From positions 682,001 through 746,000 of the forward strand of contig NZ_CP025613.1 in NCBI RefSeq assembly GCF_002868735.1: 64,000 nt of DNA, given 5' to 3'. The number at the start of each line of letters is the position of its first letter. The first letter of the stretch is position 1. The notes under the pieces were generated by a model, which saw nothing but the letters and a program-made list of their open reading frames with translations, had not been told where the DNA came from and searched no databases. Source of the stretch: Niveispirillum cyanobacteriorum. GTDB lineage: Bacteria; Pseudomonadota; Alphaproteobacteria; Azospirillales; Azospirillaceae. Of this stretch, positions 43,145 to 51,477 are shown one piece after another. The position numbers were made by a program, and so were the translations under genes.

Positions 43145-43933
43145 TTGTCCCTCAGCATCGCGCGTTTTGCCGGCTTGGCCGCCCTGTTGCTGCTGGCCGG
43201 GTGCGGCACGCCGAAACCGGCGGCACTGGTGGAACGGCCCCCTGATGCACGCTTTGTGGCCAACCTGCCCGATGGCCCCATCACCCCGCCCGCCGAACCG
43301 GCGGAGGCAGCGGCAGCACTGGCAGATGCGGAGGCGCAATCCAAGGCCAGCAGCGATGCCGCCACACAGCTTGCCGTCTGGCAGAGGGCGGCAGCGGCGG
43401 GCAGTCCGGAGGGACGGTTCCGCTATGCCACCATGCTGTCCTTTGGCGCTGCCGGGCCTGACAAGGTGGGCGCAGGATTCGACATGCTGCTGGACCTTGC
43501 CAAGAAAGGGCATGGACAGGCGGCCATGTCGCTGTGGCGGCTGTCGCGCATGTCCAATTCCGCCAACCTGAACCAGCATGCCCCCTATTGGTTCAACATC
43601 GCCCGCCGGTCGGGCGATGCCATGGCGGTTGAGGTTTATGATAAGCTGCTGGCCGATCACCGCACCAAGGGCGAATTGCCGCCCGGCAGCGGGACTGGCG
43701 ATTATTTCGACAGCGCCATTACCTTCTCCCAACCGCTGGCCGGGAGCCACGAGGGTGTGCCACTGGAATATAAGGTGGTGGGGGTGCTCTATCCGGGATG
43801 GAAGCAGGTGACGCAGTCGCTGATCCAGCGCGACGGCAAAAGCTTTGACGTGCTGGAACTGGAGAATGTCGAGGGGCAGCGGGTGAAGATTTATTTTGAT
43901 ATCACGGCATGGATGGGGGTGCCGGGGATGTAG
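43145..43933 (+). CDS. Putative lipoprotein with Sel1-like repeats
   Basis: About 262 residues from TTG 43145, which has AAGGAG at 43133-43138 with correct spacing; a TTG at 43121 is open but badly placed. The N-terminus (SIARFAGLAALLLLAGCGT) is a lipoprotein signal with lipobox LLAGC. The central part resembles helical Sel1/TPR-like repeats (AAAAGSPEGRFRYATML, KKGHGQAAMSLWRLSRMS, PYWFNIARRSGDAMAVEVYD). The C-terminal part (PLEYKVVGVLYPGWKQV to VKIYFDITAW) looks like a small beta-domain. No known function. It is divergent from psd and upstream of hrpB. Confidence 0.75.
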   Translation: MSLSIARFAGLAALLLLAGCGTPKPAALVERPPDARFVANLPDGPITPPAEPAEAAAALADAEAQSKASSDAATQLAVWQRAAAAGSPEGRFRYATMLSFGAAGPDKVGAGFDMLLDLAKKGHGQAAMSLWRLSRMSNSANLNQHAPYWFNIARRSGDAMAVEVYDKLLADHRTKGELPPGSGTGDYFDSAITFSQPLAGSHEGVPLEYKVVGVLYPGWKQVTQSLIQRDGKSFDVLELENVEGQRVKIYFDITAWMGVPGM

Positions 43934-44009
43934 GTCAGGTCGAGCGCAACGCGTGAGCCCTGACCTACAGGCTGGTCTCCGCGTTCAGGTCCCGCTATAG
44001 CATCGGCCC

Positions 44010-46505
44010 ATGCCCGACTTTCCCGCCCTTCCCATTGATGAAGCCCTGCCGGCCCTGCTGTCGGCGCTGAACAGCGGCACGACCGCCGTGTTGCAGGCCC
44101 CGCCGGGCGCCGGCAAGACCACGCGGGTGCCGCTGGCGCTGCTGGATCAGGCATGGGCCGCCCATGGCCGCATCATCATGCTGGAACCCCGTCGTCTGGC
44201 CGCACGCGGTGCCGCTCGGCGGATGGCGCAGATGCTGGGGGAGGAGGTGGGGCAGACGGTCGGCTACCGGGTACGCATGGATGCCCGGGTGTCGGCGACG
44301 ACCCGGATTGAGGTGGTGACGGAAGGGATTTTCCTGCGCCGCCTGCAATCGGACCCGTCGCTGGATGGGGTCGCGGCGGTGCTGTTCGATGAGTTTCACG
44401 AGCGCAGCCTGGATGCCGATCTGGCGCTGGCCTTCTGCCTGCAGACGCGCGAATTGCTGCGTGATGATCTGCGGCTGGTGGTGATGTCGGCGACGCTCGA
44501 TGGCGGGCCGGTGGCGGCGTTGCTGGGTGGCGCGCCGCTGATTACGTCGGAAGGCCGCGCCTTTCCGGTGGAGACGCGGTGGGTGGAGCCGGGGCCGACC
44601 GACCGCGCGGATGAGCATATGGCGCGCACAATCCGCCGGGCTCTGGCTGATGAAGATGGCTCCGTCCTGGCCTTTCTGCCCGGCAGCGGGGAGATCCGGC
44701 GGGTGGAGAGGCTGCTGGCCGACGGTCCCCTGCCCGCCAATGTCCTGCTGACCCCGCTTTATGGCGATATGAGCCTGGAGGCCCAGGACATCGCCATCCG
44801 CCCGGCCCCGGCGGGTCAGCGCAAGGTGGTGCTGGCCACAAGTATCGCCGAGACCAGCCTGACCATTGAGGGTATCCGCATCGTCATTGATAGCGGCCTG
44901 TCGCGTCTGCAGCGCTTTGATCCACGCAGCGGCATGGGACGGCTGGAAACCGTGAAATCATCCCGCGCGTCGGCGGATCAGCGCCGGGGCCGCGCCGGGC
45001 GTCTGTCGGCGGGTGTCTGTTACCGGTTATGGTCGGAGGCTAGCGACCGCGCTCTGATCCCCTTTACCGCCGCCGAGATCACGCGCGCCGACCTGACGCC
45101 GCTGGCCCTGGAACTGGCACAATGGGGGATTATCGATGCGGATGAGCTGTCGTGGCTGGACAGCCCGCCCGCCGCGACGCTGACCCAGGCGCGCAAGCTG
45201 CTGCAACAGCTGGGTGCCATTGACGATGCGTTGCGCATCACGGCACACGGCAAGGCCATGGCGGGGCTGGGTGTGCATCCGCGTCTGGCGCATCTGGTGC
45301 TGCGCGGCAAGGAACTGGGTCGCACCCGTCTGGCCTGTCGCATCGCCGCCCTGATCGGGGAGCGGGATATTCTGCGCGGCGGCGGGCGGCGGGATGCCGA
45401 CCTGCGCACCCGTCTGGAACATCTGGATGAACGCGGGCGCGGTGGCGATGTCGATCGCGGCGCCCTGCATCAGGTATTGGAACAGGCGCGGCAGCTGGAA
45501 CGGCAGGTGGGTGGACCGACGGGGCCGGTAGATCACGACGATGCCGGCCTGCTACTGGCACTGGCCTATCCCGACCGGATCGGGCAGCGGCGGGCGGGGG
45601 CGGCGGGACAGTTCCGCCTGTCCGGCGGGCGCGGGGCCATGCTGGACCCAACCGACGCGCTGGCCGCCGCCGACCTGCTGGCCGTGGCTGATCTGGATGG
45701 CCAGGGACGGGATGCCCGCATCTTCCTGGCGGCACCAGTCACGCAAGGCGCATTGGAAGAAGCCTTTGCCGACGATATCCGGGCCGAGACGGAAGTGGTG
45801 TGGGACGGGCGCGAACAGATTGTGCAGGCCCGCCGGCGACGGCGCTTGTACGAACTGTCACTGAAGGATGAGCCACTGTCCAACCCGCCCGCCGATCTAG
45901 TCCTGCCGGCCATGCTGGAGGGGGTGCGGGCCATGGGGCTTTCCTGCCTGCCCTGGGGCAAGGAGTTGGAGGGATGGCGGCGGCGGGTGAATTTCCTGCA
46001 CCGGGCATCGCCCGACCGCTGGCCCGACGTCTCCGATGACGGGCTGTTGGCGACCCTGGAGGACTGGCTGGCACCGTACCTGTCGGGTGTGACGCGGCGG
46101 TCGCATCTGGACCGGGTGGACCTGCACTCGGCCCTGACCGGCATTCTGGATTGGAACCAGCGGCAGGCCATGGATGCGGAAATTCCCACGCATCTGACGG
46201 TGCCCACCGGCAACCGCATCCCCATTGATTATTCCGGCGAAGAACCCGTGCTGGCGGTGCGGTTGCAGGAACTGTTCGGTCTGGCGGAGACACCGCGCCT
46301 GGGCGGCGGGCGCATTCCCGTGCTGCTGCATCTTCTATCGCCTGCGCACAGGCCGGTGCAGGTGACGCGGGATCTGGCCGGGTTCTGGTCCGGGTCGTAC
46401 AAGGATGTGAAAAAGGAACTGGCCGGACGCTACCCCCGCCATTACTGGCCCGACGATCCTCTGATCGCCGAACCCACGGCCCGGGCCAAGCGGCGCGGCA
46501 CCTGA
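44010..46505 (+). CDS. hrpB: ATP-dependent helicase HrpB
   Basis: An 831-residue DExH helicase, the usual HrpB size. Motif I is APPGAGKTTRVPLALL, Ia EPRRLAARGAARRMA, II DEFHER, III SATLDGGPVA, V ATSIAETSLTIEG and VI DQRRGRAGR. The HrpB-specific C-terminal region is seen in YPDRIGQRR, RLQELFGLAETPRLGGGR, LLSPAHRPVQVTRDLAGFW and YPRHYWPDDP. The cellular role of HrpB in proteobacteria is poorly known. It stands alone. Confidence 0.95.
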   Translation: MPDFPALPIDEALPALLSALNSGTTAVLQAPPGAGKTTRVPLALLDQAWAAHGRIIMLEPRRLAARGAARRMAQMLGEEVGQTVGYRVRMDARVSATTRIEVVTEGIFLRRLQSDPSLDGVAAVLFDEFHERSLDADLALAFCLQTRELLRDDLRLVVMSATLDGGPVAALLGGAPLITSEGRAFPVETRWVEPGPTDRADEHMARTIRRALADEDGSVLAFLPGSGEIRRVERLLADGPLPANVLLTPLYGDMSLEAQDIAIRPAPAGQRKVVLATSIAETSLTIEGIRIVIDSGLSRLQRFDPRSGMGRLETVKSSRASADQRRGRAGRLSAGVCYRLWSEASDRALIPFTAAEITRADLTPLALELAQWGIIDADELSWLDSPPAATLTQARKLLQQLGAIDDALRITAHGKAMAGLGVHPRLAHLVLRGKELGRTRLACRIAALIGERDILRGGGRRDADLRTRLEHLDERGRGGDVDRGALHQVLEQARQLERQVGGPTGPVDHDDAGLLLALAYPDRIGQRRAGAAGQFRLSGGRGAMLDPTDALAAADLLAVADLDGQGRDARIFLAAPVTQGALEEAFADDIRAETEVVWDGREQIVQARRRRRLYELSLKDEPLSNPPADLVLPAMLEGVRAMGLSCLPWGKELEGWRRRVNFLHRASPDRWPDVSDDGLLATLEDWLAPYLSGVTRRSHLDRVDLHSALTGILDWNQRQAMDAEIPTHLTVPTGNRIPIDYSGEEPVLAVRLQELFGLAETPRLGGGRIPVLLHLLSPAHRPVQVTRDLAGFWSGSYKDVKKELAGRYPRHYWPDDPLIAEPTARAKRRGT

Positions 46506-46619
46506 AGCCATGCGTGGCACGGCCATCGCCACAGCCTAACCGCGATGAAATGGGTGTTGTGATCCCGAAAAGGAGGCGTAGCCTGATCTTATATCAGGTA
46601 GCGGTGATGGAGGTTCCCC

Positions 46620-48317
46620 TTGCGTTGGACCATCCGGATGAAACTCATCGCTGTCGGCGTGATCGCCTTTGTCGGGCTATCCACCTTAGCTGCCACTTTC
46701 TTCATCGTTGACCGGGTCTCGGTACAGAAATCGGCCATTTCCGATCAGGCGGAGGCCTACCTGAAGCTGGTTCACCAGGCCGGAGCGCTTGCCACGGAAA
46801 TGAGTCTGGTGGCCATGGATGTGATCGTGGACAAGGATGACGGTGCCGTCAGCGCCGAGCGTACCAAGGCCATGCGCGAGGGGCTGGATGAGTTGGCGGC
46901 CCTGACGGCGCAATTGTCAGCGACCGCCACAGCGGCGGAGAAGGCTCACACTGCCAAGGCCGTAACCGATACCGCCGCCCTGACCCAGGCCATGCGCGAC
47001 GGGTTGGTGAAGGCGGTGGAACGACGGGCCGATACCGCCCGCTTTGCCGAACTGGATGACCAGATTGATGGGCTGGCCGAGGAGATCAAAAGCCAGCTGG
47101 ATGCGGTCGATGCGCTGGTCACGGCGCGCGCCGACCGGGCGGAGGCAGAGCGCCGCGACTGGATGGCGAAGTCCCGGATGGTGGCGGGGGCAGCCTATGG
47201 CGTGACACTGCTGGTGATGATCACCATCCTGGCCCTGGTGGGCCGCGCCATCATCGGGCCGATCCAGGGGTTGACCAATGTTATGGGCCGGCTGGCGGCG
47301 GGAGATACGGCGGTCACCCTGCCCATCTGTAATAATGGTGATGAACTGACGGCGATGGTGGCCGCCACCGGCCATTTCCGCGATGTTGCGGTCGCCAATG
47401 CCGCCCTGGAACAGCAGAACGCCGCCGCCACCGCGCAGGCCGAGGCCCAACGCCGCCAGACCATGGAACAGGTGGCCGACGCCATCGACCGGCAGGTGAA
47501 AGTAGCGGTTCAGGCCATTGTGGAAGGGATCGGCAAGGTCCATGCCCTGACCAGCGACATGGCGGAAAAGGCGCGCGAAACCACCGTCTCCTCCACAGCC
47601 ATTGCCAGCGCCACCCAGGACGCGGCCAGCAATGTGCAGTCGGTGGCGGGTGCCGCCGAGGAACTGGGCATAGCCAGCGCCGAGATCGCACGACAGGTCA
47701 GCACCGCCACAAGCGTCACCCAGAGCGCCGTGGCAGAAGCAGATAGTGCACGCCAGGTGATGAACGGCCTGTCCACAGCGGCGGGCCATATTGGCGCGGT
47801 GGTCGCCCTGATCAGCGATATCGCATCGCAGACCAACCTTCTGGCGTTGAACGCCACCATCGAGGCGGCACGGGCTGGTGAAGCGGGCAAGGGCTTTGCC
47901 GTGGTGGCGGGCGAGGTGAAAAGCCTTGCCGGACAGACAGCGCGCGCGACCGAGGAAATCACCCGCCAGATTGCCTCCCTGTCGCAGACGGTGGCAGACG
48001 CGGTGGCCGCCATCGGCCGCATCGCCGTGACCATTGAGGCCGTGAATGGCAACGCCGCCGCCATCGCCAGCGCCGTGGAGGAGCAGGCGGCCACTATCGC
48101 CGGCGTTTCCGACAATACCGCACAGGCTGCCACCGCCTCGCGCGCCGTGTCCGAACGGGTCAGCGGTATCTCGCAAGGAGCCAATGCCGCGCTTGACAGC
48201 GCCGCCGGGGTCGAACGCTGGACCCAGGAACTGGTGGAACAGGCCGGCGCGCTGGCCCGGCAGGTGGAGCATTTCGCCGTGGATATCCGGCGAACCGCCG
48301 CCAATGGCGCAGGGTAG
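46620..48317 (+). CDS. Methyl-accepting chemotaxis protein
   Basis: A 565-residue chemoreceptor. The start is TTG 46620, fixed by GGAGG at 46609-46613 with a 6-nt spacer. Helix 1 is at about residues 8-28 ([19 protein letters not shown]). A helical periplasmic sensor of about 150 residues follows, then helix 2 near 188-212 ([20 protein letters not shown]) and a HAMP domain ([19 protein letters not shown]). The signalling domain has the conserved hairpin tip [20 protein letters not shown], then [19 protein letters not shown]. No PAS or cache domain is evident and no C-terminal CheR pentapeptide is seen. Ligand unknown. Confidence 0.94.
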   Translation: MRWTIRMKLIAVGVIAFVGLSTLAATFFIVDRVSVQKSAISDQAEAYLKLVHQAGALATEMSLVAMDVIVDKDDGAVSAERTKAMREGLDELAALTAQLSATATAAEKAHTAKAVTDTAALTQAMRDGLVKAVERRADTARFAELDDQIDGLAEEIKSQLDAVDALVTARADRAEAERRDWMAKSRMVAGAAYGVTLLVMITILALVGRAIIGPIQGLTNVMGRLAAGDTAVTLPICNNGDELTAMVAATGHFRDVAVANAALEQQNAAATAQAEAQRRQTMEQVADAIDRQVKVAVQAIVEGIGKVHALTSDMAEKARETTVSSTAIASATQDAASNVQSVAGAAEELGIASAEIARQVSTATSVTQSAVAEADSARQVMNGLSTAAGHIGAVVALISDIASQTNLLALNATIEAARAGEAGKGFAVVAGEVKSLAGQTARATEEITRQIASLSQTVADAVAAIGRIAVTIEAVNGNAAAIASAVEEQAATIAGVSDNTAQAATASRAVSERVSGISQGANAALDSAAGVERWTQELVEQAGALARQVEHFAVDIRRTAANGAG

Positions 48318-48366
48318 AAACAGGTTTTTCTGGAACATTCGGCGAACATCCTGTAGCGTCGCCGCC

Positions 48367-48960
48367 ATGATCGGACCGGATATCGACCGCCTTATTCAGT
48401 TGTTGGCCAAGCTGCCCGGCCTGGGCCCCAGGTCGGCGCGGCGCGTGGCGTTGCATCTGATCAAGCGGCGCGACAGTCTGATGGCGCCGCTTGGCGAGGC
48501 GCTGGCGGCGGCGGCATCGTCGATCCGTACCTGTTCGATCTGCGGCAACCTGGATAGCAACGATCCCTGTACCATCTGCGCCGACCATCACCGCGACTCG
48601 GGGTTGCTTTGTGTCGTGGAGGATGTGGGCGATCTCTGGGCGCTGGAGCGAACTGGGGCCTTCCGGGGCCGTTACCATGTGCTGGGCGGTACCTTGTCGG
48701 CGCTGGACGGGATCGGGCCGGACGATCTTTCCATCCCCAGCCTGCTGGAACGCGCCAGCCGGCCAGAGGTGCAGGAGGTGATCCTGGCGCTGAACGCCAC
48801 CGTCGGCGGGCAGACGACGGCGCATTACCTGTCCGATCGGCTGACGCCTTGCGGCGTGCGCCTGTCGCGGCTGGCGCATGGCGTGCCGGTGGGTGGAGAG
48901 CTGGATTATCTGGACGATGGCACCCTGACAGCGGCGCTCCGGTCACGTCGCAGCCTGTGA
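48367..48960 (+). CDS. recR: Recombination mediator protein RecR
   Basis: A 197-residue protein of the RecFOR pathway that loads RecA at gaps. The N-terminal helix-hairpin-helix ([20 protein letters not shown]), the Cys4 zinc finger ([16 protein letters not shown]) and the Toprim domain ([37 protein letters not shown]) are all present. ATG 48367 starts 50 bp after the chemoreceptor stop. In many proteobacteria recR follows dnaX and ybaB; neither is next to it here. Confidence 0.96.
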   Translation: MIGPDIDRLIQLLAKLPGLGPRSARRVALHLIKRRDSLMAPLGEALAAAASSIRTCSICGNLDSNDPCTICADHHRDSGLLCVVEDVGDLWALERTGAFRGRYHVLGGTLSALDGIGPDDLSIPSLLERASRPEVQEVILALNATVGGQTTAHYLSDRLTPCGVRLSRLAHGVPVGGELDYLDDGTLTAALRSRRSL

Positions 48961-49298
48961 CATCGCCACTTTAAGTTCGGCGATGAATCGACATGCCCTC
49001 ATTGATATTGAGGCACCCAACATACATCCGTCTGATATGTAAACGGCCCACGAACAGGGCAGGTGAGACCGGTGTCAAGCGCCACCCCCTACTTTAGTCG
49101 CCTGGAAGTCATCTTAACGGTTTCGAGATTTATCTGTTGCAAGCTGTCCAGGCGTGGTTAGGCTACGCACCTGAGACAGGGTGCCGCAGGGTTACCGCTA
49201 TCGAGGGTCCCCGGATGGGTGTCCGCCGGGGTTGGGTTCAAAGGTTTGAGCGCCGTCCAACGTGGGGATGGTGGCTTGGTTGAAAGGGGACGTTCACA
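48961..49298. other. 338-bp intergenic region upstream of phaZ
   Basis: No gene recognised. It holds the near-palindrome TGAGACCGGTGTCA (49064-49077), which shares its minus-strand TGACACCGGT core with the uronate operators. The phaZ promoter should lie in the second half. Confidence 0.5.
49064..49077. promoter_or_regulatory. Isolated TGACACCGGT-like site
   Basis: TGAGACCGGTGTCA; minus-strand reading TGACACCGGTCTCA. It is 221 bp upstream of phaZ and far from the uronate genes, so membership in that regulon is doubtful. Confidence 0.4.
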
Positions 49299-50552
49299 GT
49301 GCTCTATCACCTGTATGATCTTCAGCATGCCGCCCTGACGCCCATGCGCCTGATGGCGGAGGCCACGCAGCAGACCTTCCAGAACCCGTTCCTTCCCGCC
49401 TCCTATACCAAGGTTGGCCGCGCAGTTGCCGCGGGGGCAGAACTGTTCAACCGCACCACGCGCCGTTGGGGTAAGCCGGATTTCGGCCTGCCGACCACGC
49501 GCATCAATGGCCGCGATGTGGCCGTGACCGAACAGGTCGTGCTGGAAAAGCCGTTCGGCAATCTGGTGAATTTCGCCCGCGCCATTCCGCGTGACGACCC
49601 GAAGCTGCTGCTGGTCGCCCCGATGTCGGGCCATTATGCGACGCTGCTGCGCGGGACGGTTCAGGCGCTGCTGCCAAATCACGATGTCTATATCACCGAC
49701 TGGCACGACGCCAAACTGGTGCCGCTGTCCAAGGGTCGCTTCGACCTGGAAGATTACATGGACTATGTGATGGATTTCATTCGTCACTTAGGACCCAACA
49801 CGCATGTCATGGCCGTGTGTCAGCCGGCAGTGCCGACGCTGGCCGCCGTCGCCTTGATGGCGCAGCTCGATGATCCGTGCCAGCCCGCCTCCATGACCCT
49901 GATGGGTGGCCCCATCGATACCGCCGCCGCCCCGACGGTGGTGACGCAACTGGCCGTGGACAAGGATATCAGCTGGTTTGAGCGTAATGTCGTCACGACC
50001 GTGCCCTTCTATTATCCGGGTGCGCTGCGTCAGGTCTATCCGGGCTTCGTGCAGTTGACGGGCTTCATGTCCATGAACCTGGACCGCCATGTCGGCGAGC
50101 ATATGAAGCTGTTCCGCCATCTGGTGCGCGGCGATGGGGAGAGTGCGGAAGCCCACCGCAAATTCTATGACGAATATCTGTCCGTCATGGATCTGACGGC
50201 GGAATTCTATCTGCAGACCGTCAATCAAGTGTTCCAGGAACGCGCCCTGCCCAATGGACGCATGAAGTGGCGCGGCATGACCGTTGACCCTTCAGCTATC
50301 GAAAAGACAGCCCTGCTGACGGTGGAAGGCGAGTTGGACGATATCTCCGCCCCCGGCCAGACCATCGCCGCCCATGGCCTGTGCAGCAGCATTCCCGAGG
50401 CCAAGAAGCACAACCACCTGCAAAAGGCGGTCGGCCATTATGGTATTTTCAACGGTCGCAAATGGCGCGAAGATATCGAGCCGCGTGTGCGTCGCTTCAT
50501 CCTGGAAAATGACGCGGTGCGCGCCGGGCGGAAGACGACCGCCGCGGCCTGA
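49299..50552 (+). CDS. phaZ: Intracellular polyhydroxyalkanoate depolymerase
   Basis: A 417-residue PHA/PHB depolymerase that mobilises storage granules in the cytoplasm. GTG 49299 gives the family start MLYHLYDLQHAALTPMRLMA; AAGGGG lies upstream. The alpha/beta-hydrolase nucleophile is Cys in MAVCQPAVPTLAAV, as in the Cupriavidus PhaZ1 class rather than the Ser of secreted enzymes. The acid and His regions are VEGELDDISAPGQT and VGHYGIFNGRKWR. No signal peptide. It ends in a terminator (50579-50608). Confidence 0.94.
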   Translation: MLYHLYDLQHAALTPMRLMAEATQQTFQNPFLPASYTKVGRAVAAGAELFNRTTRRWGKPDFGLPTTRINGRDVAVTEQVVLEKPFGNLVNFARAIPRDDPKLLLVAPMSGHYATLLRGTVQALLPNHDVYITDWHDAKLVPLSKGRFDLEDYMDYVMDFIRHLGPNTHVMAVCQPAVPTLAAVALMAQLDDPCQPASMTLMGGPIDTAAAPTVVTQLAVDKDISWFERNVVTTVPFYYPGALRQVYPGFVQLTGFMSMNLDRHVGEHMKLFRHLVRGDGESAEAHRKFYDEYLSVMDLTAEFYLQTVNQVFQERALPNGRMKWRGMTVDPSAIEKTALLTVEGELDDISAPGQTIAAHGLCSSIPEAKKHNHLQKAVGHYGIFNGRKWREDIEPRVRRFILENDAVRAGRKTTAAA

Positions 50553-50578
50553 GTGACGGGGGAAATCACGATAAGGCG

Positions 50579-50608
50579 GGGGCGTCGGTCCTGACGTATC
50601 GGCGCCCC
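50579..50608 (+). terminator. Rho-independent terminator of phaZ
   Basis: GGGGCGTCG and CGGCGCCCC pair over 9 bp (one T-G pair) around a 12-nt loop, followed by GTTTATTT. It lies 27 bp after the phaZ stop and 12 bp from the stop of the convergent propeller gene. Confidence 0.75.
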
Positions 50609-50619
50609 GTTTATTTGGA

Positions 50620-51477
50620 TTACGCCCGCCGCAACCCATCGACGGCGGCGATGACGCCGCCGGCCCGGGGCCAGATATCGGCATGGTGCATGCCCTTGCC
50701 GTTCCAACCCTGGCCGCTGGCTGCCAGGATCGGGCTTTGATCACAGTCCACCTCCTCATAGGCGGTGGATGTCAGGTGCGTGATGGCGAAGGCCCGCAGG
50801 CCATGGCCGTAGCGGGGGCCGCAATCCTGGGCTAGACGATAAAGCCCCCCGCCCCACGCCACCACCCGCCCACCGGGGCGCGATCCAGCGGGCGATGACT
50901 GGCGCAGCGGATTGGCCGGATGCGGATGCCAGGACCCGAACAGATTATCGGCATGATAAAGCACCAGTGCGTCATGCCGATCAGGCGTGGGGCAGGCAAA
51001 CATCCACCAGCGCCCGTCATGGTAGAACAAGGTGGGGTCGGCCAGCCGGCCCGAGACCAAATCAGCCACGGGCACCCAGCGCGTGGGGAACGGATCGGCG
51101 CGATAAAGCCGTACCGCCCCCGCATCAAGGGTTTCCGGCAGCATGTAAATCTGCCCGTTATGGGCGAAGACCTGTGGGTAGGAGAGGTGAATTCCCTCCC
51201 GCAGCACGATCCGCTGGTAGGTCCAGCGGGTCAGGTCGGTGCTGGTGGCCCACCCCACCTCCCCCAGCCCGTTATCATGGTTCAACACTTCAAAGAACAG
51301 GTGCCAGAGCCCGCCATGCGGAAACAGGAAAGGATCGGCCACAAAGCGGGCGCGGACATCCGTCACCTGTTCACGCGTCATCACCGGCCCATGGCTACCC
51401 GCCAAGGGTGACAGGTGCAGCGGGTCAGGGCCTTGATAAATCGCGATGGACCAGGGGTCGGGCGGCAGCGGCGTCAT
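50620..51477 (-). CDS. Five-bladed beta-propeller protein, GH43/GINT1-N-like
   Basis: A 285-residue protein. ATG 51477 (MTPLPPDPWSIAIYQGPDP) overlaps the stop of the fusion gene by 4 bp and is preferred to the longer frame. Repeated blade motifs include FVADPFLFPHGGLWHLFFEV, GEVGWATSTDLTRWTYQRIV, SYPQVFAHNGQIYMLPET and LADPTLFYHDGRWWMFACP. Each pairs an Asp-Pro turn with an aromatic strand, as in GH43/GH32-like propellers and the N-terminal domain of glucosamine inositolphosphorylceramide transferase 1. The catalytic acids of GH43 cannot be verified. It is third in an operon with a glycosyltransferase and an ATP-grasp/GNAT protein, so a role in making or binding a glycan conjugate is likely. 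Confidence 0.75.
   Translation of the reverse strand: MTPLPPDPWSIAIYQGPDPLHLSPLAGSHGPVMTREQVTDVRARFVADPFLFPHGGLWHLFFEVLNHDNGLGEVGWATSTDLTRWTYQRIVLREGIHLSYPQVFAHNGQIYMLPETLDAGAVRLYRADPFPTRWVPVADLVSGRLADPTLFYHDGRWWMFACPTPDRHDALVLYHADNLFGSWHPHPANPLRQSSPAGSRPGGRVVAWGGGLYRLAQDCGPRYGHGLRAFAITHLTSTAYEEVDCDQSPILAASGQGWNGKGMHHADIWPRAGGVIAAVDGLRRA

Noticed and set aside
46917-48368. A 483-codon open frame antisense to the chemoreceptor
   Set aside because: The plus strand carries a full HAMP and signalling domain. The antisense product is Gly/His-rich with no domain.
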